Below, in pieces: positions 35,856 to 45,200 of a DNA stretch of 64,000 nt. The stretch lies in the NCBI RefSeq assembly GCF_034675905.1, contig NZ_JAUCCV010000002.1, positions 639,955 to 703,954 of the forward strand, in the 5' to 3' direction. Position 1 is the stretch's first letter, and each line of letters starts with the position of its first letter. Made by a program: the position numbers and the translations under genes. The notes beneath the pieces were generated by a model. That model had not been told where the DNA came from. It worked only from the letters and a program-made list of their open reading frames with translations, and did not search any database. This DNA comes from Castellaniella sp034675905. Its GTDB lineage: Bacteria > Pseudomonadota > Gammaproteobacteria > Burkholderiales > Burkholderiaceae_B.

Positions 35856-37024
35856 CGCAGTTTCAGGCTCGACAGCCCGATCAGGACCAGCATCATGGTG
35901 ATGATCCAGAAGCGCACCACCACTTGGGTTTCCTTCCAGCCGCTGACTTCGAAATGATGATGCAGCGGCGCCATGCGAAAGATCCGTCGCCCTTCCCCGT
36001 ATCGTTTTTTGGTGTATTTGAACCAACTGACCTGCAACATCACCGACAGGGTCTCGACCACGAACACCCCTCCCATGATGAACAGCACGATTTCCTGGCG
36101 CACGATCACGGCGATGGTGCCCAGAGCGCCGCCCAGCGCCAACGCGCCCACATCCCCCATGAAGACCTGGGCGGGATAGGCGTTGAACCACAAAAAGGCC
36201 AGGCCGGCGCCGGCAATGGCGGCGCACAGCACCATCAGCTCGGACGCCCCCGGGATGTAAGGGAACAGCAGGTATTTGGAATAATCCACCCGCCCCACGA
36301 CGTAGGCAAAAATCCCCAGCGCCGAACCGATCATCACAGTGGGCATGATGGCCAGGCCATCCAGGCCGTCGGTCAGGTTGACGGCATTGCTGGTACCCAC
36401 GATCACCAGCCAGGTCAGGGCCACAAAGCCGAACACCCCCAGCGGATAGCTGACGGTCTTGAAGAAGGGCACGATCAGATCGGCACGAGCCGGCAGCGGC
36501 ATCGAAAACCCGCTGAGCACCCAGTCGCGGAACAAGGGCCACAAGTCGGTATTGGCCGGCACCGCCACAGCAAAGCTGAGATACACCGCCGCCACCGCGC
36601 CGATCAGGGCCTGCCAGAAAAATTTCTGACGGGCCGGCATGCCTTCAGGGTCGTGATGCACGACCTTGCGATAGTCGTCCGCCCACCCGATCCAGCCAAA
36701 GCCGAACGTCACCAGCAACACGACCCAGACGAAACGATTGGTCCAGTCGGCCCACAACAGCGTGCTGATGCCGATGCCGATCAAGATCAGGGCGCCGCCC
36801 ATGGTCGGCGTGCCGTTTTTCTGCAGATGCGTCTGCGGGCCATAACTGCGCACCGCCTGGCCGATCTTCATGGCCGTCAGACGGCGGATCAGCCAGGGAC
36901 CGGCCAGCAGGCCGATGGCCAGCGCCGTCGCCGATGCCAGCAAGGCCCGGAAGGTGATGTATTCCACCACCCCGAACGCGCGGAAGTGATGGTCCGCCAG
37001 CCAGCGCGCCAGTTCAAGCAGCAT
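35852..37024 (-). CDS. mraY: Phospho-MurNAc-pentapeptide translocase MraY
   Basis: MraY (390 residues) makes lipid I by moving phospho-MurNAc-pentapeptide onto undecaprenyl phosphate. It is a ten-helix membrane enzyme; conserved cytoplasmic motifs are KNGTPTMGG, the WADDYRK aspartates, NAVNLTDGLDGL, FNAYPAQVFMGDVGAL and the HHHFE loop. The start ATG (MLLELARWL) lies 11 bp inside the end of murEF. Length is slightly above the 360 typical of E. coli. Confidence 0.96.
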   Translation of the reverse strand: MLLELARWLADHHFRAFGVVEYITFRALLASATALAIGLLAGPWLIRRLTAMKIGQAVRSYGPQTHLQKNGTPTMGGALILIGIGISTLLWADWTNRFVWVVLLVTFGFGWIGWADDYRKVVHHDPEGMPARQKFFWQALIGAVAAVYLSFAVAVPANTDLWPLFRDWVLSGFSMPLPARADLIVPFFKTVSYPLGVFGFVALTWLVIVGTSNAVNLTDGLDGLAIMPTVMIGSALGIFAYVVGRVDYSKYLLFPYIPGASELMVLCAAIAGAGLAFLWFNAYPAQVFMGDVGALALGGALGTIAVIVRQEIVLFIMGGVFVVETLSVMLQVSWFKYTKKRYGEGRRIFRMAPLHHHFEVSGWKETQVVVRFWIITMMLVLIGLSSLKLR

Positions 37025-39800
37025 GATCGCCCTCCCCGGCCGCGCCATTGGCATGCAGGGCCTGCACGACCCGTTCCATGCGCATGCTGCGCGAACCCTT
37101 GACCAGAATATGCGCTGGCCGGGCGGCCAGCAGTACAGGCAGCAAAATTTCCAGCGCGTCGAACGCCTGCGCCTGCGCGCCAAAGGCCCGGACAGCCTCG
37201 CGACAGGCGGGCCCCAACGTCAGCAGCACATCCACCCCGCACTGCCGGGCATAGTCACCGACTTCGGCATGCATGGCCGGCCCCTGATCGCCGACCTCGC
37301 CCATATCGCCCAGCACCAGAATGCGCCGACCATCCAGTCCCGCCAGCACATCGATCGCGGCCCGCACGGAATCCGGGTTGGCATTGTAGGTATCGTCGAT
37401 CAGCTGAAATCCATCCGCCAGCACTTCCGGCCGCATCCGACCGCCGACCGGGGCAAACGCCGCCAAGCCTGTCGCGATGGCGGCCAGCGGGGCGCCGGCA
37501 GCGCCGGCGCAAGCCGCCGCGGCCAAGGCATTGCGCAGATTGTGCCGTCCCGGCGCATGCAGCGTGACGGCAACCGTGTCGCGCCCCACATGCAGACGAA
37601 ACTCCGTCTGGTCCGTCCCGGCGCGGATCTGCGATGCATGCACATCCGCCGACTCGACAAACCCGAAACGCCGCACCGACCGTTCGCCCGCCAGTTCCTG
37701 CCACAGATCGCCATAGACCTCATCGGCCGGAAAAACAGCCAGGCCATCCGGCGGCAAGGCCTGCAGCACGGCGCCGTTTTCACGGGCCACAGCATCGACC
37801 GAATTCATGAATTCCTGATGTTCGCGCTGGGCATTGTTCACCAACGCCACGGTAGGCTGGGCAATGGCTGCCAACACGGGGATTTCGCCCGGGTGGTTCA
37901 TCCCCAGTTCCAGCACGGCGGCGCGGTGGCTACTGCGCAGATGCAGCACCGTCAGTGGCACGCCGATCTCGTTATTGAAATTGCCCTGGGTGGCCAAACG
38001 CCCGCCCTCACCCCACCAGGCAGCCAGAATGGCGCTGATCATTTCCTTGGTGGTGGTCTTGCCATTGCTGCCGGTCACGGCAATCACCGGAATATCGAAC
38101 AGGCTGCGCCACACCGTGGCGGCCCGGATCAGCGCCTGATGCGTGTCGCCCAGCACGATCTGCGGCAATGCCGCCCCCGGCACGGGCGCCGCCACCAACG
38201 CGGCACGGGCGCCCGCCCGAGCGGCAGCGTCCAGATGATCATGCCCGTCGAAACGCTCGCCTCGCAAGGCCAGGAACAAGGCGCCAGCGGGCAGATTGCG
38301 CGTGTCGGTGGACAGCGTCTGATCCTGCTGCCAGCTCAGTGCAAAACGCGCCCACTCCCGATCATCGAAGGGGCTGCGCACATGCTGGACCTCCTGATAG
38401 GTCTCGTGTCCCTTGCCGGCCAGCAGCACCACGTCGCGCTCGCCTGCCCGCCAGATGGCATCCAGGATGGCCTTGGCCCGATCCGCCTGAACCTGCGGCC
38501 GCGCAGGCATGCCCGCCACGATGGCATCGATGATGGCGTCGGGTATTTCCGTGCGCGGATTGTCCGTCGTCACCACGACCGTGTCGGCCAGCCGGGCCGC
38601 CGCAGCACCCATCAAGGGCCGCTTGCCGGTGTCGCGATCACCGCCGCAACCGAACACGCACCACAAACGGCCGCCGCGCTCCTGCGCCACCGGCCGCAAC
38701 GCCGCCAACACCCGTTCCAGGGCGTCAGGCGTGTGCGCATAATCCACCACCACCAGAGGCTGAGGGCGGGCCGCACTGCCGTTGTCGACAGCCGATACCA
38801 CCTGCAGACGTCCGGCAACGGGGTGCAGCACGGCCAAGGCGCGAGCGATGCGGCTCAGGCCCCAGCCCAACTCACGCAACACCCCCGCCACCAGCAACAG
38901 ATTGGAAATATTGTGTTCACCCACCAGATGGGTCAGTATCTGGGCGCGGCCATCGGGCGTCACCAGATTGAAGACCAGGCCATCGGCCCCATGCTGGATG
39001 TCCTCGGCGCGAAAGGCTGCCGTCGCACCGGCCTGCAGGCTGTAAGCTACCCGATGACCGGAAGGCGCAGTCTGCGCCAGCAGCTCCGCCCCAGCGGCAT
39101 CGTCGGCATTGATGACGGCGCTGCGCAGACCGGGCCGCGCAAACAAGGCGAATTTGGCCTGCTTGTAGCGCTCGAGCGTGCCGTGATAATCCAGATGATC
39201 ACGCGTCAGGTTGGTGAAGCCCGCCACCTGGATACGCACGCCGTCCAAGCGCCCCTGATCGATGCCGATGGACGAGGCCTCGATGGCGGCCGCCATGGCG
39301 CCTGCCCGCACAATCGCAGCCAGGCTACGGTGCAAGGTCAGCACATCGGGCGTTGTCAGCACGCCGCCCAGGCTGCGGCCATCCGCCAGGGAAACACCCA
39401 GCGTGCCGATCGTGCCGCAAGGCATGCCCTCGGCATTCAGGGCGTCGGCCAGCCACCGGGCGGTGGATGTCTTGCCGTTGGTGCCCGTCACGGCGATCAC
39501 CGTCAGGGCATCGGACGGGCGGCCATACCAAAGATGCGCGATCTCGCCCAGCAAGGCGTTCAGGTCATCCACCATCAGGACAGGCGCCCCGTCCGGAGAT
39601 GTCTGCCGCCCGCCGGCGGCGCAGACGATGGCGGCAGCGCCAGCTGCCACGGCCTGTTCCATATAGGCCCGCCCATCGGCGGCAATGCCGGGGCAGGCGA
39701 AAAACACATCACCCGGCTGAATCTGCCGGGAATCCAGGCACAGATCCGCCCGGCGTTCGACCCGCTCGTCCAGCCAGGTCAGGATATCTATCGTATTCAT
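37014..39800 (-). CDS. murEF: MurE-MurF fusion: DAP-adding and D-Ala-D-Ala-adding ligase
   Basis: This single 928-residue chain joins two consecutive Mur ligases. Residues 1 to about 488 are MurE, with GTNGKTST (106-113), TRDHLDYHGT and DNPR (413-416), the motif that marks meso-diaminopimelate specificity. From about 490 it becomes MurF: STDTRNLPAGALFLAL, GSNGKTTTKE (about 573-582) and a C-terminal domain with DDTYNANPDSV. No stop or linker break separates them. Bordetella and relatives are known to carry such fusions, so this is a lineage marker. The chain sits between ftsI (4-bp overlap) and mraY (11-bp overlap). Confidence 0.95.
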   Translation of the reverse strand: MNTIDILTWLDERVERRADLCLDSRQIQPGDVFFACPGIAADGRAYMEQAVAAGAAAIVCAAGGRQTSPDGAPVLMVDDLNALLGEIAHLWYGRPSDALTVIAVTGTNGKTSTARWLADALNAEGMPCGTIGTLGVSLADGRSLGGVLTTPDVLTLHRSLAAIVRAGAMAAAIEASSIGIDQGRLDGVRIQVAGFTNLTRDHLDYHGTLERYKQAKFALFARPGLRSAVINADDAAGAELLAQTAPSGHRVAYSLQAGATAAFRAEDIQHGADGLVFNLVTPDGRAQILTHLVGEHNISNLLLVAGVLRELGWGLSRIARALAVLHPVAGRLQVVSAVDNGSAARPQPLVVVDYAHTPDALERVLAALRPVAQERGGRLWCVFGCGGDRDTGKRPLMGAAAARLADTVVVTTDNPRTEIPDAIIDAIVAGMPARPQVQADRAKAILDAIWRAGERDVVLLAGKGHETYQEVQHVRSPFDDREWARFALSWQQDQTLSTDTRNLPAGALFLALRGERFDGHDHLDAAARAGARAALVAAPVPGAALPQIVLGDTHQALIRAATVWRSLFDIPVIAVTGSNGKTTTKEMISAILAAWWGEGGRLATQGNFNNEIGVPLTVLHLRSSHRAAVLELGMNHPGEIPVLAAIAQPTVALVNNAQREHQEFMNSVDAVARENGAVLQALPPDGLAVFPADEVYGDLWQELAGERSVRRFGFVESADVHASQIRAGTDQTEFRLHVGRDTVAVTLHAPGRHNLRNALAAAACAGAAGAPLAAIATGLAAFAPVGGRMRPEVLADGFQLIDDTYNANPDSVRAAIDVLAGLDGRRILVLGDMGEVGDQGPAMHAEVGDYARQCGVDVLLTLGPACREAVRAFGAQAQAFDALEILLPVLLAARPAHILVKGSRSMRMERVVQALHANGAAGEGDHAA

Positions 39801-41533
39801 GGTGTGCGCCCTCCCTGATCCGCCACAGCCACCAGGGAATCCACCGGCGCATCGGGCCGCACCCCAAGACGGCGCAGGGTACTGGAAACAATATCGGAAA
39901 ATACGGGTGCGGCCACAGCGCCGCCATAATACCCCCCGGCGCTGGGCTCATCGATCGAGACGGCCACCACAATACGAGGATCGGACACCGGCGCGAATCC
40001 CACGAAAGATCCCCGGTATTTGGTCTTGCTGTACTGACCGTCAACGATCTTGCGGGCCGTGCCGCTCTTGCCCGCTACCCGGTAGCCTTGCACCTGTGCC
40101 TTGCGGGCGCCATCCGGCCCCGCGGCGGCTTCCAGCATGCCGCGCATCACCTGCGCCACCTGCGGGGAATACACCTGGACGCTGGTGGGCTGGCCCTCGC
40201 GCCGCAACAAAGACAAAGACACCATATCGCCGTTGCGAGCGAACGCCGTATAGGCATGCGCCACCTGGATCAAGGACACGGACAGGCCGTAGCCATACGC
40301 CATGGTGGCCCGCTCGATGGGACGCCAGCGTTGCCAGGGACGCAGCCGTCCCGATGCCATGCCTGGAAAGTTCGCCTGCGGCACCCGGCCAAAGCCCAAT
40401 TCGGAAAATTTCGTCCACATCGCCTGCGAATCGAGCAGTTCCGAAATCATGGTCATGCCCACATTGCTGGAATGCTGGATGATGCCGCCTACGTCCAACA
40501 CCCCGTAATGCCCGACGTCGGAAATCAGGGCGCCCTGATAGCGATAACGGCCATTGCCGGTATCGAATCGCGTGCGAGTGGTGATCTTGCCTTCGTCCAG
40601 CGCCAGCGACGCCGTGAACGGCTTCATGATGGAGCCGGGCTCGAAGGTGTCGGTCATGACCCGATTGCGCAGGGCCTGTCCGGTACGCTGCGCATTATCG
40701 TTCGGGTCATAGGATGGCAGGTTGACCATCGACAGAATCTCGCCCGTCCGGACATCCAGCACGATCGCCGCGCCCGCGCGCGCCCGATGCAGCTCCAGCG
40801 CGGCTTTCAAGGCGGTATAGGTATCGAACTGAATGCCGGCATCGATGGACAGCTGCAGGTTCTGCCCGTCGACCGGCGGCACCACGGCCTGCACGTCCTC
40901 GACAACCCGCCCCAGCCTGTCCTTGATGACGCGCCGCGATCCCGGCTGCCCGGACAGCCGGTCGTTGAAGGCCAGCTCGACGCCCTCGATGCCTCGGTCC
41001 TCGATATTTGTGAAGCCGACGATATGCGCCATGACTTCGCCTTCGGGGTAATAACGGCGCGTCTCGGGCAACTGCTGCACACCCGGAATCTTGAGGCTGC
41101 GGATCTGCTCTGCGAGGCCCAAGGCCACCTGGCGCTGCAGGTAGACGAAATTCTTGTCCTCGTCACGCGTGCGCTGGCGGATATCGGCGGCTTTCATGCC
41201 CAGCAGCTTGGCCAAGGCATCGACCTGCTCACCCGAGGCTTTATGGAAATCTTCGGGAATCACCCAGATGGAGCGGGCAGGCACGCTGGAAGCCACCACG
41301 ACCGAGCCGCTCCGATCAAAAATCTTGCCCCGGGACGCCGGCAGCACCAGCGTGCGCTCGTAGCGGCGTTCCCCCTGACGCTGCAGAAACTCATTGGACA
41401 GAATCTGCACGTTCAAGGCCTTCGCCGCCAGCGCCACGAAACCCAGCATCAGCACGATGATGACCAGACGCGCCCGCCAGAAGGCCGGACGCGTGGACAG
41501 AACGGGGCTTTCATGGAAGCCGAAGCGCTTCAT
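39797..41533 (-). CDS. ftsI: Septal transpeptidase FtsI (PBP3)
   Basis: FtsI (578 residues) crosslinks septal peptidoglycan. It has an N-terminal membrane helix (about 22-42), a pedestal domain with RGKIFDRSG, and a transpeptidase domain. The active-site motifs are SIMK with S301, SSN in IQHSSNVGM, and KSGT late in the chain. It overlaps ftsL and murEF by 4 bp. As a class B PBP it has no glycosyltransferase and relies on FtsW, encoded four genes downstream. Confidence 0.97.
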   Translation of the reverse strand: MKRFGFHESPVLSTRPAFWRARLVIIVLMLGFVALAAKALNVQILSNEFLQRQGERRYERTLVLPASRGKIFDRSGSVVVASSVPARSIWVIPEDFHKASGEQVDALAKLLGMKAADIRQRTRDEDKNFVYLQRQVALGLAEQIRSLKIPGVQQLPETRRYYPEGEVMAHIVGFTNIEDRGIEGVELAFNDRLSGQPGSRRVIKDRLGRVVEDVQAVVPPVDGQNLQLSIDAGIQFDTYTALKAALELHRARAGAAIVLDVRTGEILSMVNLPSYDPNDNAQRTGQALRNRVMTDTFEPGSIMKPFTASLALDEGKITTRTRFDTGNGRYRYQGALISDVGHYGVLDVGGIIQHSSNVGMTMISELLDSQAMWTKFSELGFGRVPQANFPGMASGRLRPWQRWRPIERATMAYGYGLSVSLIQVAHAYTAFARNGDMVSLSLLRREGQPTSVQVYSPQVAQVMRGMLEAAAGPDGARKAQVQGYRVAGKSGTARKIVDGQYSKTKYRGSFVGFAPVSDPRIVVAVSIDEPSAGGYYGGAVAAPVFSDIVSSTLRRLGVRPDAPVDSLVAVADQGGRTP

Positions 41534-41826
41534 GGCCGCCCCCCCGCCGCCGATGTCTCAGCCGGAGCTTCCTGCAGATAGATCGTGCGATCCGGCGTCA
41601 CCGGGATCAGATGCAGCTCGGTACGCGCCAGCGAATCGATCCGGGCGTTACGGGCCAGCTCGGCGCGCTCCAGCTGCAGGCGACGCCATTCCGTGTCCAG
41701 TTCATGCGCCTGGGACTTCAGCCGCTCGGACGCCACGAACAGCTCACGCGCCTGAAAGCGTACCGTCACCAGAGAAATCGCTGATGCCATCAGCAGCAGG
41801 GCCAGGAACAGGACGGCGCGGATCAT
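41530..41826 (-). CDS. ftsL: Divisome protein FtsL
   Basis: FtsL is a 98-residue bitopic protein with a single N-terminal helix (about 3-22) and a periplasmic coiled coil (LKSQAHELDTEWRRLQLE). It bridges FtsQB to FtsWI. Identification rests on size, topology and the strict position between rsmH and ftsI, with 4-bp overlaps on both sides. Confidence 0.92.
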   Translation of the reverse strand: MIRAVLFLALLLMASAISLVTVRFQARELFVASERLKSQAHELDTEWRRLQLERAELARNARIDSLARTELHLIPVTPDRTIYLQEAPAETSAAGGRP

Positions 41827-42872
41827 CGAGCCGCCCTCCCGCCCCGCCGGGCAGGACCCTGCCCGGGCAAGCGCACCAGAGCCGCCGCCTGCGCAAACGA
41901 CAGGGGTTCACCCGTGCGCTGTGCAGCCCGCAGCACGGCAGAGCGAGAGCGTGCGTTATCCCGCACCTCGGCCTCATCCGCCTGGACGCGGCCCAGCAGC
42001 TTGACCCAAGGCTTGGGCATGTCCTTTTCGGGAATCGGCAAGCGCGCCTGCGCCTGACCGGGCCGCGCGGCCGCCGCCAGGCACTGTTTGACCATGCGGT
42101 CTTCCAGGGAATGGAAGCTGATCACCGCCAGCCGCCCCCCTGGTCGCAAATGGCTTAAAGCGGCCGGGAGGGCGTGCGCGAGCTCCTCAAGTTCCGCATT
42201 GATGTGAATCCGTATAGCTTGAAAGGTCCGTGTGGCCGGATGTTGACCCTTTTCGCGCGTGCGGACGACACCGGCGACAAGCTGGGCCAATTCGCCCGTG
42301 GTGCGCAGCGCCCGGGATTGGCGGCCCGCAACAATCGCCTTTGCAATCTGGAAAGCAAACCGTTCTTCGCCATAATCTGCTATGACCTCCTTGATCTGAT
42401 CCTGGTCGGCCTGAGCCAGCCAGTCGGCGGCTGTCTGCCCCCGCGTCGTGTCCATGCGCATGTCCAGCGGACCGTCGCGCATGAATGAAAACCCTCGCGT
42501 CGCATCATCGATCTGCGGCGACGACACGCCCAAGTCCAGCAGGACGCCGTCAACCGCGGGAATGGACAGGCGGTCGAGTTGTTCCGCTAATGTGGCAAAG
42601 CCGTCATGCACGACTTCGACGCGCGCATCCGCCTGGCTCAATTCCCGGGCGGCGGCGATGGCGGCGGGATCCTTGTCGAAGACCAGCAGGCGGCCCTGCG
42701 GCGCCAAGCGCTGCAGCAGCAGACGGCTATGACCGCCGCGACCGAACGTGCCATCGACATACACCCCATCCAGCGCCGGGACGTTCGCCATATCCGCACC
42801 GCGACCGAACGCCGGGCTCAACAATGCGTCGATGGCCGGTTCCAGCAGAACGGTACGGTGGGAATACGCCAT
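41823..42872 (-). CDS. rsmH: 16S rRNA m4C1402 methyltransferase RsmH
   Basis: RsmH (MraW) methylates C1402 of 16S rRNA. It is 349 residues, slightly longer than E. coli (313); part of the excess is a basic C-terminal tail (PGQGPARRGGRAAR). The N-terminus has HRTVLLEPAIDAL, then DGTFGRGGHSR for SAM binding, DLGVSSPQID, and the late ISFHSLEDRMVK motif. It lies 9 bp after mraZ and overlaps ftsL by 4 bp. Confidence 0.96.
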   Translation of the reverse strand: MAYSHRTVLLEPAIDALLSPAFGRGADMANVPALDGVYVDGTFGRGGHSRLLLQRLAPQGRLLVFDKDPAAIAAARELSQADARVEVVHDGFATLAEQLDRLSIPAVDGVLLDLGVSSPQIDDATRGFSFMRDGPLDMRMDTTRGQTAADWLAQADQDQIKEVIADYGEERFAFQIAKAIVAGRQSRALRTTGELAQLVAGVVRTREKGQHPATRTFQAIRIHINAELEELAHALPAALSHLRPGGRLAVISFHSLEDRMVKQCLAAAARPGQAQARLPIPEKDMPKPWVKLLGRVQADEAEVRDNARSRSAVLRAAQRTGEPLSFAQAAALVRLPGQGPARRGGRAAR

Positions 42873-42881
42873 GGGCCGGAC

Positions 42882-43310
42882 TCAGAAAGAAATCTGCTCA
42901 AGGATCGCAGGATCCAGCTGGCCGACGTCCTGCAGGCTGCGAGCTTCCCATTGCACGCGATCCCACAGTTCGAAATGCGAGCCCAGACCCAGCAACATGA
43001 CTTCGCGCACAAAACCTGCGGCATCGCGCAGTTCGGGGGCCACCAGAATGCGGCCGGCGCTGTCCATATCCACGTCCTGAGCACTGCCCAGCAGCAATCG
43101 CTGCAAAGGCCGGGCGACCGCTGGCAAGGCAGCGATCTGGGCGCGTTTGATTTCCCAGGTGGCGCGCGGATACAGCATCAGACACCCGTCAGGGTGGCGC
43201 GTCAGGGTCAGGCGCCCTTGCTCTTCGGTCAGCAAGACGTCACGATACCGGGCCGGAATCGACATCCGTCCCTTGGCATCCAACGTCAACGCACTGCTTC
43301 CCTGAAACAC
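42882..43310 (-). CDS. mraZ: Transcriptional regulator MraZ
   Basis: MraZ (142 residues) is a SpoVT-AbrB-type protein with two repeats; each carries the DAKGRMSIPARYR and DSAGRILVAPELR motif. It starts MFQGSSALTLDAKGR. As first gene of the dcw operon it is expected to bind its own promoter at repeated GTGGG motifs, two of which occur upstream on the minus strand, 30 bp apart (43353-43357 and 43323-43327), which is wider than the usual spacing. Confidence 0.95.
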   Translation of the reverse strand: MFQGSSALTLDAKGRMSIPARYRDVLLTEEQGRLTLTRHPDGCLMLYPRATWEIKRAQIAALPAVARPLQRLLLGSAQDVDMDSAGRILVAPELRDAAGFVREVMLLGLGSHFELWDRVQWEARSLQDVGQLDPAILEQISF

Positions 43311-43704
43311 GGGGGGCGCCCTCCCACTTCATGACACAAAAAGCTACTTTGCCCCACTCTACGGGATACCATTCCACCGGTCAAGGAGAAAATCCAAACT
43401 TATTCAATGACAACAAGCACTTACAACTGTTATCGACATTTTCCCCAGAAATAAACATCTGAAAAATCAATACATTGCAAAACAAACTGAATGTCCTTTA
43501 TGAGCAAGGGGCGATTCAATGCCGGCCCGGTGGTATCAAAAACCTGCGCCAATCCCCGATTGACATGCAACAGGCCAGCCGATGTAATGAAACAAGGCTC
43601 TCCCGAGAGCTGCTGTATCGGCACCCCAGGTGCCAGACTCGAAAGCATCCGAGCCTTCTTCGTGTTTGCCTGACTTGTGCTAGCCAACCAAAAGGAGTTC
43701 CCTC
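43311..43704. promoter_or_regulatory. Divergent region between mraZ and the liv-type binding protein
   Basis: This 394-bp gap must contain the main dcw promoter (leftward) and the promoter of the binding-protein gene (rightward). The central part, about 43380-43500, is markedly AT-rich compared with flanking genes. Two GTGGG motifs for possible MraZ binding lie at 43323-43357 on the minus strand. I found no reliable RNA gene or ORF. A GGAGTT ribosome-binding site precedes the rightward gene. Confidence 0.6.
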
Positions 43705-45054
43705 ATGTCGGATCACCCGTCCCACCCCGCATCCCGCCGCCAGTTCCTGTTCACGCTGGGGGCCGCCGGCGGCACGCTGGTACTTAGCAACACCTTGCCG
43801 TTTTCCCGCGCCCTGGCTGCGGGCGCACCGCCCGCCATCAATCTGGGGCAGGTCCTGCCCATGACAGGCTCTGCAGCTGAATTCGGCCCCTATTACCGCG
43901 ACGCGGTCGGACTGGCGGTCAACCAGATCAACACGGCGGCCAAAGAAGTCTTCGGCGGCCCCATCATCGCCAATCACGTCACGGCCGATAGCGCGACGCT
44001 GCCCACCGTCGGCGTTCAGGCAGCCCGGCAAATGGTCGACACCCAGCACACGCCAGTCATCATCAACGGCTGGTCCAGCGGGGTCACCGTCGCCATCGCC
44101 ACGTCTGTCTCCATCCCGTCCGGCGTGCTGCAGATCGGCAACGGCACGACTTCGCCGCTGGTCAGCGTACTGCCTGCCGACGCCAAGGCCGATCTGCTGT
44201 TTCGCACCAGCGCATCCGATGCCATGCAGGGGGTCGTGGCCGCCCAGTTCGTCAACGGCGAAATCGATCCCAACTACAAATTCAAACGCGTCTCCACCAT
44301 CTATATCAACAACCCCTACGGACAGGGTCTGTCCCACGCCTTCGCCAATGCCTTCCAAAAACGCGGCGGCACGGTCCTGGCACAGGTCCCCCACCCCGAA
44401 GAAGTCCAGCCCACCTATAAATCCATGCTGTCCCAGGCGCTGAAGGACAAACCCGATCTGCTGCTGATCGTCAGCTACCCGGCGCACACCATCGCGATCT
44501 GCAAAGAATCCCGCGATACCTTCAGCTTCACCAAATGGCAATTCACCGATGGCAACGCCAGCGTCGACATCATCAAGGAAGTCGGCGTGCAAAACATGGA
44601 CGGCCTCTATGGCACGGCCCCCGGCGAAGACACCAGCACGCAGTCCTACAAGGATTTCTCCAAGACCTTCCTGGAAACCTACAAATACGACCACTTCCCG
44701 CCGTTCACCACCTGCTCCTATGATGCCGGCATGGTGGCGGGGCTGGCCATGGCGGCAGCCGTCGCCGGCGGAGCCAGCGACGCGTCGAAGATCACCGGCA
44801 CGGTCCTGCGCGACGAATTGCGCAAGGTCGCCAACCCCCCTGGGGATATGATCGACGGCGGCGACCAGGCCCGGGTCACTGCCATGCTGCAAGCGCTGAA
44901 GGACAAGAAAAAGATCAACTACAACGGGGTGGCCGGCCCTTGCGATTTCGACAAGAACGGCGACGTCATCACGCCAGTCAACATCTGGAAATACACCGGC
45001 GACAAGATCGAGACCGTCAAGATGGTGGCTGCCAAAGACATCCCCGCCGCCTGA
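43705..45054 (+). CDS. ABC importer binding protein (branched-chain amino-acid/amide type)
   Basis: This 449-residue periplasmic binding protein of the LivK/UrtA class has a twin-arginine-like signal (SRRQFLFTLGAAGGTLVLS, about 10-28) ending near ALAAGA. The mature part begins INLGQVLPMTGSAAEFGPY, then has VNQINTAAKEVFGG and FKRVSTIYINNPYGQGLS, typical of the Periplasmic_binding_6 fold. The ligand could be branched-chain amino acids, an amide, urea or an aromatic acid. Its partner permeases and ATPases (46-49.7 kb) are on the other strand, separated by alkB. Confidence 0.9.
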   Translation: MSDHPSHPASRRQFLFTLGAAGGTLVLSNTLPFSRALAAGAPPAINLGQVLPMTGSAAEFGPYYRDAVGLAVNQINTAAKEVFGGPIIANHVTADSATLPTVGVQAARQMVDTQHTPVIINGWSSGVTVAIATSVSIPSGVLQIGNGTTSPLVSVLPADAKADLLFRTSASDAMQGVVAAQFVNGEIDPNYKFKRVSTIYINNPYGQGLSHAFANAFQKRGGTVLAQVPHPEEVQPTYKSMLSQALKDKPDLLLIVSYPAHTIAICKESRDTFSFTKWQFTDGNASVDIIKEVGVQNMDGLYGTAPGEDTSTQSYKDFSKTFLETYKYDHFPPFTTCSYDAGMVAGLAMAAAVAGGASDASKITGTVLRDELRKVANPPGDMIDGGDQARVTAMLQALKDKKKINYNGVAGPCDFDKNGDVITPVNIWKYTGDKIETVKMVAAKDIPAA

Positions 45055-45129
45055 AGGCGTTCTGCAACACAGCCCGCCGCACCATGAGCTGAACCAAAGC
45101 CATCGGGCGGCGGGCGCCAAGAGGCCAGG

Positions 45130-45170
45130 GTCTGAATCCGATCTCTCACCGGATTCAGACCTTTTCCTTT
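45130..45170 (+). terminator. Terminator of the binding-protein gene
   Basis: An 11-bp perfect stem (GTCTGAATCCG and complement, loop of 9) is followed by CTTTTCCTTT. It sits 75 bp after the stop. A further GC-rich palindrome (GCCCGCCGC/GCGGCGGGC) lies just before it at about 45071-45118 and lacks a T-run. Confidence 0.8.
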
Positions 45171-45200
45171 GGTCTTGACGCTTCGCGACACGGAACCAGC

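Noticed and set aside
34245..36542. murD reading frame extended upstream as a longer fusion protein
   Set aside because: The extra 229 codons lie in the wrong frame of mraY. MurD begins at 35855 with the normal 4-bp overlap.
37023..39818. A 931-codon rightward open frame antisense to the MurE-MurF gene
   Set aside because: Again a shadow of a conserved gene; composition is Gln/His/Arg-rich with no signature. High GC makes stops rare on the opposite strand.
39353..41581. A 742-codon rightward open frame antisense to ftsI and the murEF start
   Set aside because: It spans two genes with clear identities on the minus strand and has Pro/Arg/Ser-rich noise composition.
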